From contig CAZAWR010000014.1 in the NCBI GenBank assembly GCA_964488865.1, positions 62,001 to 126,000 on the forward strand: DNA of 64,000 nucleotides. The letters run 5' to 3'. The position numbers and the translations under genes are program-made. This DNA is from MWCO01 sp964488865 (GTDB lineage: Bacteria > Myxococcota_A > Polyangia > Polyangiales > Polyangiaceae). Of this stretch, positions 25,875-34,562 are shown in pieces (the stretch's first letter is position 1; each line of letters begins with the position of its first letter). The notes under the pieces were generated by a model. That model was not told the DNA's origin. It searched no databases and worked only from the letters and a program-made list of their open reading frames with translations.

Positions 25875-27917
25875 ATGAGGGTTGTCCGTTTCTCACGCGC
25901 CACCACGCGCTGGGTTTTTCTGCTGGCGGCGAGCGTGCTGTCCTCCGCCTGCGGCTCCGATCCCGAGCCCGGCGGGACGGTCTGCGGCGGGGTCGTCCGA
26001 GACGGCGAATGCTACCAGCTTTGTGAGGATAGCCTCTGCGTGGAGGGCAACGCCTGCGTCTTTCCCCAAGATCGGCCCGAGGGCTACTGCACGCTGCCTT
26101 GCCAGAACAACGATGGCTGCCCCTACGGTTTCGCGTGCTACGCCGAGGTGCCCAACGCCGCAGGCGAGGCCGGCAACCACTGCCTGAACCTCGGCCTGCC
26201 GGACAACGGCAAGCCCGCCGCCGCGTGCACGTCCACCAACGACTGCGACAACCTGCACGGCCTGTTCTGCTTCGAGGGCGCTTGCTCTTTCCCGTGCTCC
26301 TCGGTGTTCGCCACGTGCCCCGACGGGTCGATGTGCCAAGGCGACCCCGAGGCCACCGCAGAAGGGCCCGCCGGCTACTGCGTCCCCGCCCCCGCCGACT
26401 TCGGCGTCGATGGCCGGTACGGCACGGACTGTCCCTTCGGGGATAGCCAGTGCGACGAGGCGGGCGGATACGTCTGTCTGGGTGCGGAGGGCGCTTCGGA
26501 CGCCTACTGCAGCAAACCTGACGGCTGCCAGCAGGACGCGGACTGTCCCTCGGGGTACTGGTGCGGTGCGATCCGGTCCGCGGCCGCGGACGCGGACGAC
26601 ATCGACTTCACCAAGCAGCCCAAGACCTGCTTGCGTCGCGGCTTCTGCCACCCCTGCGAGACGGACATGGACTGCGGCCACACGGAAGCGGCCATCTGCG
26701 TCCCTGACAAGCAGGGAGAAAAGTTCTGCTCGACACCGTGCGCGCCCGGGACCAACGCCTGCGTGATCGGAGCGTCGTGCGAGGACGTGGGCGACGGGCG
26801 CACCGCGTGCCGCCCTGACGTCGGAGCCTGCTACAGCAAGGACCCGAAGGGGTGTGACCCGTGCCGGATCGACCCCGATTGCGGCCCGAACGCCATGTGT
26901 GTCACCGGCAAGTGGGGATACAAGCCGGGGATGAACTGGTGCTCGACACCGTGCGGGGCGAACAGCGAGCACGGCAAGGCCACGTGCCCGGTGGCGCCCA
27001 ACGGGCTCGAGATGCTTTGTCTGGACGAGAACATGATCAGCTTGGGCGGACCGTTCGATGCGACCGCGCCGAACTACGTGTACAAGCACTGTTATGCGCC
27101 GTTTACGGTGGACAACACCGAGTACTACCCGGGCGTCGACCCCCCGAACGGCGCCTGCGGCAACGGCAAAGTCGAGCCTGGCGAGGAGTGCGATGACGCC
27201 AACGCCACGGACGGCGACGGCTGCGTCGACTGCAAGGTGACTGCCGAATGCACGTTCACGATCTCGGAGCCCAACGAAGACGGCAACCCCGTGATCACGC
27301 CTGCACCCGACCATGTCAAGGTCACGGCGGCGGACCCCGATCCCGCCATGCCCTACGTGATTTCGATGAGCTTCTGCAGAACGTTCAAGGTCGAGGGCGC
27401 CCTCGAGACCGCGGGCGACATCGATGTGTTCGCGGTGATGCTCCCGAACATGGGGGACATGTTCGTGGACACCTACACGAGCACGCCGGGCACGTGCACC
27501 GCAGACCTCGTGACCGAAGCACGGGCCTGGAAGGACGGCGAAACCTTGAATCATGAGTCCTTCCTGGACCTGACGGTCCCCTGCGAGAAGCTCTCCAATT
27601 CCCCGGAGGACTACGCCAGCACGGGCTACGCTTGCCCGGGCTCCCCTACCCACCTCGGCTGCGGAACGTGCGACGGTCCCGGGGTCTGCGGGGTGTGCGA
27701 CGACGACAGCGGCCAAGGTGATTGCACGAGGATGCTGGTGAGCACGGCGACCTCGTTCAGCGGGTACCCGATCTACTTCGACGGCCGTTACAAGGTGATC
27801 CGCGTGTACGCCAAGGATCCCGGCGCGACCGTCGGCAACTTCATCGTCATCGGTACGCGGTTCACGTCGCAGGCGTATGTCGGCCCCTCCTTGCCGGTCG
27901 CGCTCGGCTGTTACTGA
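25875..27917 (+). CDS. Cysteine-rich lipoprotein with Myxococcus-type Cys repeats
   Basis: 680 aa from the ATG at 25875 (GAGG six bases upstream). Signal sequence and lipobox VLSSAC. The mature part has more than fifty Cys in short modules like CPDGSMCQGD, CQQDADCPSGYWC and CETDMDCGH. Near residue 430 CGNGKVEPGEECDDANATDG matches the myxobacterial Cys-rich repeat (TIGR02232/DUF4215 type, which may bind calcium through its acidic loop). The last 200 residues form a beta-rich domain. First of four closely spaced plus-strand genes for secreted proteins ending at 34194. Ligand unknown. Confidence 0.82.
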   Translation: MRVVRFSRATTRWVFLLAASVLSSACGSDPEPGGTVCGGVVRDGECYQLCEDSLCVEGNACVFPQDRPEGYCTLPCQNNDGCPYGFACYAEVPNAAGEAGNHCLNLGLPDNGKPAAACTSTNDCDNLHGLFCFEGACSFPCSSVFATCPDGSMCQGDPEATAEGPAGYCVPAPADFGVDGRYGTDCPFGDSQCDEAGGYVCLGAEGASDAYCSKPDGCQQDADCPSGYWCGAIRSAAADADDIDFTKQPKTCLRRGFCHPCETDMDCGHTEAAICVPDKQGEKFCSTPCAPGTNACVIGASCEDVGDGRTACRPDVGACYSKDPKGCDPCRIDPDCGPNAMCVTGKWGYKPGMNWCSTPCGANSEHGKATCPVAPNGLEMLCLDENMISLGGPFDATAPNYVYKHCYAPFTVDNTEYYPGVDPPNGACGNGKVEPGEECDDANATDGDGCVDCKVTAECTFTISEPNEDGNPVITPAPDHVKVTAADPDPAMPYVISMSFCRTFKVEGALETAGDIDVFAVMLPNMGDMFVDTYTSTPGTCTADLVTEARAWKDGETLNHESFLDLTVPCEKLSNSPEDYASTGYACPGSPTHLGCGTCDGPGVCGVCDDDSGQGDCTRMLVSTATSFSGYPIYFDGRYKVIRVYAKDPGATVGNFIVIGTRFTSQAYVGPSLPVALGCY

Positions 27918-27974
27918 CTTGTTCGCCCCTCCCCGGTTGCGCATCCCCTCCCCGTTCCCTAAGCTTCCTGTGCC

Positions 27975-30095
27975 GTGCGAATTCCCCCTCGCTCCTTTCT
28001 CGGTGTGACTCTCGCCCTCGCGTTGCTCGGGGCGTGCATCGCCATCCCCGAAGGCGAGGGCATTCCCCCCCGCATCACCGACCAGGACGACGCCAGCGCC
28101 GACGCCTTCCTCAACGTCGACGCCGGGACGCCCTCGCCGCAAGACGCGCGGACCGAGATGCCCCCCGCTGATCCCCATACGATCATCGGAATCGACCCCT
28201 CCCATGGTCCCTTCTCGGGAGGTCGTCTCGCCGTGCTGCGCGGCAACGGCTTCAAGTCCTCCGCGCGCGTCTGGTTCGGCGACGTCGAGGTTCCCGCGCA
28301 GGACGTCACCGCGGCCGACCCCACACGCATCCAGGTCGTGGTTCCCCCGGGGGACCCCGGTCAGGTCGACGTGCGCACCCAGAACGGGGATGACGAGTCC
28401 ACGTCGCGCACGTTGCAGGGCGGGTTCACCTACGACGCCTTCTACGCCGACCCATCGACGGGTCCCACGAGCGGTGGGACGATCGTCAAGATTCGGGGAA
28501 GGCTCACGGGCTGGACGTCCGCCGTCGAGGTTCGCGTTGCGAACACGCCGTGTCTCACCACCACGGTTGTGTCCTCCACGGAGATCGAGTGTGTCACGCC
28601 GCCTCAGCCCGCGGGCAGCGCGGCCGTCTCGATCACGTTGCCCGACGACACGCCGCGGGTCGTGTACGACGCCTTCACCTACACGGACAGCGACAATGGG
28701 TTCAAGGGCGGGCTTTCCGGCGCGGCATTGCAGGGTGTCCTGAAGGTGGCCGCGTACAACGCCTACACGGGCGCCCCGATTCCGTCGGCGCAGGTCATCG
28801 CAGGCGACAACCTCGACACCGCCCTGTTGGGGAAGACCAACAGCGCAGGAATCCTCGTCCTACAAGACGCGCAGCTTCAACAGAAGCGCTCCGTCACCCT
28901 CGCAAAAACCTGCTTTCAGCCCACCACCTTCATCGACGTGACGGTCGACACGGTGACCGCGTACCTCTCGCCCGTCATGACCCCTGCGTGCCTGGGGGAT
29001 GGTGGCGAGATCCCGCCCGTGGGAGGCAAGGGTTCCTCCCCGGCCTCGATTCAGGGGGAGCTCGTCTGGCAGGGAGGGACGGAGTTCAAGCGGGCCCACT
29101 GGTCGAACGTGCCCTACCCGAAGACCGACGACGAGAGGCAAGCGGCTTACCTGTTCCAGCCGATGTCCGACCCGACGGCCCGGTTCTCGCTCCCGGACAC
29201 GAGCCGCGCGGTGCTGTCCGACGCGGACGGGGGGATTGGCTACGAGTTTTCCATGACCTCCTCCCCGGGCAACATCACGCTCTACGCCCTCGCGGGGATC
29301 GAGAACCGCAGCGTGTCGCCCGCGACCTTCACCGCATACGCCATGGGGCTCGCCCAGGGAATCTCCACCAAGCCGGGCGAGACGACTCCCGACATCTTCA
29401 TCCACATGAACAAGCCGCTGGACCAAGCGGTCGTGCTCTCCGTCGAGCCCCCTGTGGCCGGACCCAAGGGCCCCGATCGACTGATCTCGAGCGTCGCCGT
29501 CAAGCTCGGCAACGAGGGCTACGCCATCTTCCCGAACGCGCAGCGAACCACGCTGCTCGCCGACACCGGCGACATCCCCTTCGTCGGTTTGCCAGGCCTG
29601 ACCGATGCCCTCGCAGGCTCGCGCTTCGTCTCCTCCGCCAAGGCCGCCACCGGCGCCAACGCCGGAACCCCCGTGTCCACCGTCGGCAAGTTCCTCACCA
29701 CGGACGCGACCGTACCCGTCCACATCGACGGCTTCGTGCAGGTGCCCGTACTCGAGGCGCCGGCGGCTGCAGAGCCTTTCGACGGAAAGCACCTTCAGGT
29801 GTCCTACGCCCCCGGGGGCGCGCGGATCGACGTGACAGTGGTACGGATCCAGGCCGGCTCGGGGCTCGTCGAGTGGTTGGTGGTCGTGCCGGGGTCGAAG
29901 TCGACCGTCGAGCTACCGGACCTCGCCGAGCTCGGACTCGGGTTGCCCAGTGGCTCCCTGGCCTTGCATGTGTACGGCGGGCACGTCGGGGATGGTTCGT
30001 TCAGCTACGAGACCTTGGTCTACCGCCAGCTCGACGCACGAGGCTGGACTGCCCACGCCTACGACGTGTTCAATCGCTTTCTCGGAGGCTCATGA
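27975..30095 (+). CDS. TIG/IPT-domain lipoprotein
   Basis: 706 aa. GTG start at 27975, lipobox ALLGAC. Two immunoglobulin-like TIG/IPT domains at about residues 70-240 are shown by IDPSHGPFSGGRLAVLRGNG with its F-x-D-V region, and by DPSTGPTSGGTIVKIRG. Next is a carboxypeptidase-regulatory-like (transthyretin-like) beta domain near 250-330 (GVLKVAAYNAYTGAPIPSAQ, KTNSAGILVLQD). The C-terminal half is beta-rich and unrecognised. Surface protein, likely carbohydrate- or protein-binding. 57 bp after the Cys-rich lipoprotein and 3 bp before the next start. Confidence 0.82.
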   Translation: MRIPPRSFLGVTLALALLGACIAIPEGEGIPPRITDQDDASADAFLNVDAGTPSPQDARTEMPPADPHTIIGIDPSHGPFSGGRLAVLRGNGFKSSARVWFGDVEVPAQDVTAADPTRIQVVVPPGDPGQVDVRTQNGDDESTSRTLQGGFTYDAFYADPSTGPTSGGTIVKIRGRLTGWTSAVEVRVANTPCLTTTVVSSTEIECVTPPQPAGSAAVSITLPDDTPRVVYDAFTYTDSDNGFKGGLSGAALQGVLKVAAYNAYTGAPIPSAQVIAGDNLDTALLGKTNSAGILVLQDAQLQQKRSVTLAKTCFQPTTFIDVTVDTVTAYLSPVMTPACLGDGGEIPPVGGKGSSPASIQGELVWQGGTEFKRAHWSNVPYPKTDDERQAAYLFQPMSDPTARFSLPDTSRAVLSDADGGIGYEFSMTSSPGNITLYALAGIENRSVSPATFTAYAMGLAQGISTKPGETTPDIFIHMNKPLDQAVVLSVEPPVAGPKGPDRLISSVAVKLGNEGYAIFPNAQRTTLLADTGDIPFVGLPGLTDALAGSRFVSSAKAATGANAGTPVSTVGKFLTTDATVPVHIDGFVQVPVLEAPAAAEPFDGKHLQVSYAPGGARIDVTVVRIQAGSGLVEWLVVVPGSKSTVELPDLAELGLGLPSGSLALHVYGGHVGDGSFSYETLVYRQLDARGWTAHAYDVFNRFLGGS

Positions 30096-30098
30096 CCC

Positions 30099-32102
30099 AT
30101 GGGCTGGCACGACGGTAGATCGGCCGGGGCCATCGCCACCGTCGTCGTCGCGATGGGTTCAGCCCTCGTGGCCTGCGGGTACGACCGATCGGACCGGTGG
30201 GATCGGCTTCGCCCGACGGCCTTGTCGACGTGTGAGGCGGGGGAGATCCGGTGCACGTCGGGGCTGGAGACGTGCGTGGCGAACGCCGCGGGCGGCACGG
30301 AGTGGGCGCTACGGGAGGACTGCCTGTCCCAGGGAAAGGTCTGTGCCCCCTCGCTGTTCGCGTGCGCCCTCTGCTTCCCGGACGAGCGTTCGTGCGTGGG
30401 GCAGGAGGTGATGGTCTGCGCCTCGAACGGGGCGAGCCGCGCGAGGGTCGAGAGCTGTGAAGGCAGACCGGGTGTGGCCTGCCGCGCCGGGAGCTGCACC
30501 GACCTGTGCGCAGAAGCCAGCACCAACAAGAGCAACGTTGGGTGCGAGTACTGGGGCGTGGACCTGGACAACGCGAACATCAACGCGACCAGCAACGCGG
30601 CCGCACAGCAGTACGCCATCGTCGTATCGAACCCGCAACCGGACTTGCCTGCTGACGTGGTCATCGAGCAAGACGACGGTCCGGTGGGTTCCCCGACCTC
30701 GCCCAGCGTAGCGGCGGAAGCGACGGTGTACCCAGGCAACCTGCGCGTCTTCAAGCTGGGCCCGCGGGAGGTGGACGGGAGCCCTCCCGGGGAGTTCGAC
30801 ACGGGTCCGGGTACGGCGCTCACGCGAGCGGCCTATCGCGTCCGCAGCTCAGTGCCGGTGGTCGCCTACCAGTTCAACCCGCTGGACAACGTGAACGTGT
30901 TCTCGAACGACGCGTCCCTGCTCAAGCCTGTCGAGGCCGTCACCTATACGCCCGGCCAGCTCGATCTTCAGTACATCGGGCTCGGCTGGCCCCAGACGAT
31001 TGCGCACACCGAGGACCCGGAGACCAACTTCAACCCCGCCAACCCGATCCACCTCCGGGCCTTCCTGACCGTGGTGGGCACGCGGCAGGACACACGCGTC
31101 CGGGTGACCCCGTCGACGACGGTCGTGCCGGGGATCGACATCCCCAAGACGCCGCCCGGGCAGACGATCGAGGCAGTCCTGCAGCCGTTCGAGGTTCTCA
31201 ACCTCGAGACCGGGGACTTCAACGCGGACTTCACGGGGTCGCTCGTGGAAGCGGACGGTCCCGTGCTCGCGTTCTCGGGCTCGGAGGCTTCGGACGCTCC
31301 CTACTTCGATCGGCTGGCCGACCGGTTTTGCTGCGCGGATCACCTCGAGGAGCAGCTCGATCCGATCCGCACGGCGGGCTCTCGATTCTTTGCGGCCCAC
31401 GCCCCCAACCGATCGCGGGCGGTCTCCCAGGCAGGGGCCCCTTTGCTCGGTGTCGTGGAGGAGCCCGAGTTCTTCCGTGTCCTTTCCGTGGGCGATGCCC
31501 CCGTGCGCATCCTCACGACACTCCCGGCGCCCGATGACGTCTTGGAGTTGCCGGGGCGCGGAGCCTACCTGGACATTGTCGCCTACCGGGACTTCCTGCT
31601 CGAGGCCGAGGGGCCGGTCATGTTGTCCAGCGTACAGGCGAGCCAAGACGCGGCGGGCGTACGACGGGGACTGCCGGGCGGGGACCCGAGCCTGCTCATC
31701 ATCCCGCCCATCGAGCAGTACCGTTCCGACTACGTCTTCCTCACGCCGGACAAGTACGCCTTCGACTTCGTGGCGATCGTGGCGCCCCCCCAGGCGGTCG
31801 TGCGACTGGACGGGCGCGAGCTGGACGAGGCCGGGTGCGTACGGTCTCCCGCGGATGGCCTGACCGAACAGGAGCGCGGGTCGAGCGAGCCCCCGGCGTG
31901 GGTGCACCGCTGCCAGCTCTCGTTCCCGGTGGTCCTACCGGATGCCGAAGCGCCCAACAACGTCTTGCCTGGGACCCAGAACGACGGGGTTCACCGGATC
32001 GAGGCGAGCGCCCCCGTCCTGGCGCTGGTGTACGGCTTCGACAACTACGTGAGCTATGCTTATGCCGCTGGCACACAACTCACCGCTCTGATTTTGAAGT
32101 AA
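30099..32102 (+). CDS. IgGFc-binding-like lipoprotein
   Basis: 667 aa. Signal peptide with lipobox-like ALVAC, a Cys-rich N-terminal region (CEAGEIRCTSG, CFPDERSCVGQ), then from about residue 150 the myxobacterial IgGFc-binding-like domain: GCEYWGVDLDNANI, AYRVRSSVPVVAYQFNPLDN, VNVFSNDASLLKPV and FLTVVGTRQDTRVRV. This family (PF17517-like) is widespread in Myxococcota and is a presumed surface adhesin; immunoglobulin binding is only inferred from the eukaryotic homologue name. The start lies 3 bp after the TIG gene stop, and the metallophosphatase starts 7 bp after its own stop, so one operon is likely. Confidence 0.85.
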   Translation: MGWHDGRSAGAIATVVVAMGSALVACGYDRSDRWDRLRPTALSTCEAGEIRCTSGLETCVANAAGGTEWALREDCLSQGKVCAPSLFACALCFPDERSCVGQEVMVCASNGASRARVESCEGRPGVACRAGSCTDLCAEASTNKSNVGCEYWGVDLDNANINATSNAAAQQYAIVVSNPQPDLPADVVIEQDDGPVGSPTSPSVAAEATVYPGNLRVFKLGPREVDGSPPGEFDTGPGTALTRAAYRVRSSVPVVAYQFNPLDNVNVFSNDASLLKPVEAVTYTPGQLDLQYIGLGWPQTIAHTEDPETNFNPANPIHLRAFLTVVGTRQDTRVRVTPSTTVVPGIDIPKTPPGQTIEAVLQPFEVLNLETGDFNADFTGSLVEADGPVLAFSGSEASDAPYFDRLADRFCCADHLEEQLDPIRTAGSRFFAAHAPNRSRAVSQAGAPLLGVVEEPEFFRVLSVGDAPVRILTTLPAPDDVLELPGRGAYLDIVAYRDFLLEAEGPVMLSSVQASQDAAGVRRGLPGGDPSLLIIPPIEQYRSDYVFLTPDKYAFDFVAIVAPPQAVVRLDGRELDEAGCVRSPADGLTEQERGSSEPPAWVHRCQLSFPVVLPDAEAPNNVLPGTQNDGVHRIEASAPVLALVYGFDNYVSYAYAAGTQLTALILK

Positions 32103-32109
32103 ACTCCCC

Positions 32110-34194
32110 ATGATGCTCTCTGCCCTAAGAAAGTACGGGTTGGCCGCCGGCCTCGTCGGTATCCTTTCAGCACCCACGGTGGCCGCGCGCGCGGAATCCT
32201 GGGTCTTCGTGGCGAAGGGCAGTCCGCTGTCCTACTTGCCCGGGCACCAGGCGCCACCCACGACGTGGACGGCCCTTTCCTTTGCGGAGACGAGCGCGTG
32301 GCTCCCCTCCGCGCCGGGCTTCGGGATCGGCTATGGCGACGGCGATGACGCCACGGTCCTGACGGACATGATCAACAGCTACCTGACGGTGTACGTGCGG
32401 TCGCGCTTTCAGGTGGGGCCGGAGCTCGCCCTCGTGAAGAAACTCACGCTGGAAGCGTCGTTCGACGACGGGTTCGTCGCGTATCTCAACGGGGCCGAGG
32501 TGGGGCGGTCGAACGTGCCGGCGGGGCCGCTGCAGCCCACCACGCCCGCGTCGAGCCACGAGGTCACGGACGGGCCTGCGGTCTTTGCGATCCCGCCCTC
32601 GCTGCTGGTGCAGGGGGAGAACGTGCTGGCCATCGAGGTGCACAACACCTCCTTGGGGAGCTCGGACTTGTCCTTCATCCCGACGCTGTTCGGGGACGAC
32701 GGCACGGCCCCGGTGGACGCCTCGATCGTGCGAGGTCCTTTCCTGCAGCAGGTGGGGCGCAGGTCAGCGCTGGTCGTCTGGCAGACGGACGAGCCGGTGC
32801 CGAGCGCAGTTTCCTTTGGCACCTCGACGTCCCTGGGCCAGTCCGCGTCGACGCCCGATTCGGTGACGCACCACGTGGTCAAGCTCACCCATCTCGAGCC
32901 CGCCACCAAGTACTACTTCCAGGTGATGTCGGCGAAGCTGCCGAGCCCGCGGGGTGAGTTCTTCACGGAGGTCGACCGCGCCATGCCGTACCGGTTGGCG
33001 GCCTTCGGCGACACGCGCTCCAACCACGCGGCGCACCGGAGCGTGATCGAGGCCATGGCGCTCGACGCACCCCTCGCCTACTTCCACAGCGGCGACCTGG
33101 TGGGGACGGGAACCAGCGAGAGCGATTGGGACCGCTTCTTCGAGTCGGAAGCCACGATGCTCCTGCGCGCACCCCTGTACCCGGCGATCGGAAACCACGA
33201 GGGCACCGGACCGCAGTTCGTGGACCTCTTCGAGTTGCCGGAGGACTCCCCTTCCCCGGAGCGCTACTACGCGGTTCGCTACGGCAACTCGCTCTTCATT
33301 TCGCTCGACCAGTACACGAACCCCTATGGGGCCGGCAGCGATCAGCTGGCCTGGCTCGAGACGACCTTGGCCGAAGCCAAGGCCAACCCGGACATCCGCC
33401 AGCGGTTCGTCCAGTTGCATCAAAGTCCCTATTCCTCAGGTAGCCACAAGTCGAACCTCACGGTCAGGGAGCACCTCTCCCCTCTCTTCGAGCAGTACGG
33501 GGTCGACATCGTCTTCTCCGGACACGACCACTGCTACGAGCGAAGCACGGTCAACGGGGTGAAGTACGTCATCACGGGAGGCGGAGGGGCTCCGTTGTAC
33601 GCCGTCGCGGGCGACTGGTGGACGGAGGTGAGCGACTCGATCCTGCACTACTGCCTGCTGGACATCGAGGGGGCGCGGACCAAGTTCACGGCCAAGCGCC
33701 TCGACGGCAGCATCCTGGACAGCTTCGTGCTCGGAGAGGACGTCGGCGAATGCACGGGGGAGGCGGACTGCGCCGGCAGGCAGCCGGGGACGTGCGAGCC
33801 AGGGGAGGACGGGGCGTGGGCGTGTGTGCAGACAGCCTGTATCTGGAACTGCACCGCAGAGCCGCCCCCGAACCCCGACGCGGGGACAGGGGGCACCGGA
33901 GGGACGGGCGGATCGGGCGGATCGGGCGGATCGGGCGGATCGGGCGGAGCCAGCGGTTCGGGCGGATCGGGCGGGTCGAGCCACGACGGTGGAACGATCG
34001 ACGCCAGCGCGGGTTCTGGAGGCGCGTCGGGATCACCGGGATCACCGGGGCTGCCTGCGTCATCGAAGAACGAAGAGCCCGGCTCGTGCGCTTGCCGGTT
34101 GGGACAGAGCCCCACGACAGGCGCTGGGTACCTGGGATGGTTCGCCCTGGCCTTGCTGGGACTGCGACGCAGAGCGAACAAGCAGACTGCCTGA
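32110..34194 (+). CDS. Secreted metallophosphatase with fibronectin-like domain and MYXO-CTERM-type anchor
   Basis: 694 aa. Signal peptide ends near residue 25 (ARA). Residues about 205-290 form the fibronectin-like N-terminal domain of purple acid phosphatases (GPFLQQVGRRSALVVWQTDE, LEPATKYYFQV). The calcineurin-like domain holds the metal ligands in AFGDTRS, HSGDLVG, IGNHEGTG, LHQSPYSSG and SGHDHCYE. Then come a Gly-rich linker and the terminus SCACRLGQS, one membrane helix (GYLGWFALALLGL) and RRR, the layout of the MYXO-CTERM sorting signal. A surface phosphoesterase is expected. Last gene of the 25.9-34.2 kb run. Confidence 0.9.
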   Translation: MMLSALRKYGLAAGLVGILSAPTVAARAESWVFVAKGSPLSYLPGHQAPPTTWTALSFAETSAWLPSAPGFGIGYGDGDDATVLTDMINSYLTVYVRSRFQVGPELALVKKLTLEASFDDGFVAYLNGAEVGRSNVPAGPLQPTTPASSHEVTDGPAVFAIPPSLLVQGENVLAIEVHNTSLGSSDLSFIPTLFGDDGTAPVDASIVRGPFLQQVGRRSALVVWQTDEPVPSAVSFGTSTSLGQSASTPDSVTHHVVKLTHLEPATKYYFQVMSAKLPSPRGEFFTEVDRAMPYRLAAFGDTRSNHAAHRSVIEAMALDAPLAYFHSGDLVGTGTSESDWDRFFESEATMLLRAPLYPAIGNHEGTGPQFVDLFELPEDSPSPERYYAVRYGNSLFISLDQYTNPYGAGSDQLAWLETTLAEAKANPDIRQRFVQLHQSPYSSGSHKSNLTVREHLSPLFEQYGVDIVFSGHDHCYERSTVNGVKYVITGGGGAPLYAVAGDWWTEVSDSILHYCLLDIEGARTKFTAKRLDGSILDSFVLGEDVGECTGEADCAGRQPGTCEPGEDGAWACVQTACIWNCTAEPPPNPDAGTGGTGGTGGSGGSGGSGGSGGASGSGGSGGSSHDGGTIDASAGSGGASGSPGSPGLPASSKNEEPGSCACRLGQSPTTGAGYLGWFALALLGLRRRANKQTA
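33908..33948. repeat. 9-bp tandem repeat in the metallophosphatase linker
   Basis: A GGCGGATCG-type 9-bp unit is repeated more than four times nearly exactly, encoding Gly-Gly-Ser spacers. Another slippage-prone surface-protein linker. Confidence 0.75.
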
Positions 34195-34562
34195 GCAGGC
34201 ACCCTACCGAGCGATTATTTCTGAGTGGTCGCGCTTCCTGCGCAACCCGCCGCCGCGCCAGTCATCGAAGGGTTGCTGCGCTCGGGTGCGAAGCTTGTGA
34301 CCCGCCCCGCTGCCACCGAAAACGATGACCGGTCCAGAAGCAAGACCGACGAGAAGCGCGATGTCCCCCTGTCTCGACGCGGGGTCGCGGATCGGGCGGT
34401 ACACTCTCCGTTCCCACCTGGCCCACGGGGCATGTCGGACGTGCGGCTCGCGAGCGCTGAGGGGGTCGAGCGTGGCTTCGCCTGGAGACACGATCGGGCA
34501 GCAAGCCTCAATACGACGGACGCGCGCGTGAAGCCGCCGATCCGCCGCGAAGGAAAGGACAG
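34195..34562. other. Intergenic region between metallophosphatase and globin/hemerythrin genes
   Basis: 368 bp without an intact gene. The first 130 bp show nothing recognisable. From 34325 a decayed kinase start is visible (separate entry). The Shine-Dalgarno GAAAGGA of the next gene is at the end. Confidence 0.6.
34325..34530 (+). pseudogene. Frameshifted N-terminal remnant of a Ser/Thr protein kinase
   Basis: From the ATG at 34325, frame 1 reads …AGSRIGRYTLRSHLAHG, the usual start of a myxobacterial kinase glycine loop. At the G-run near 34427-34430 the match jumps to the next frame, which continues GMSDVRLASAEGVERGFA, the rest of a Gly loop and second strand. Joined by one missing G the text is …SHLAHG-GMSDVRLASAEG…, as in active kinases (compare the kinase at 9034-7379: IAKGGMAVVFAA). 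After about 20 more codons the match fades, and nothing of the catalytic loop exists before the next gene. A relic of kinase gene loss or of an abortive duplication. Confidence 0.65.

Noticed and set aside
25893..28205. A 770-codon minus-strand frame opposite the Cys-rich lipoprotein
   Set aside because: Antisense shadow with Val/Ala/Arg bias; the plus strand has clear lipobox and Cys modules.
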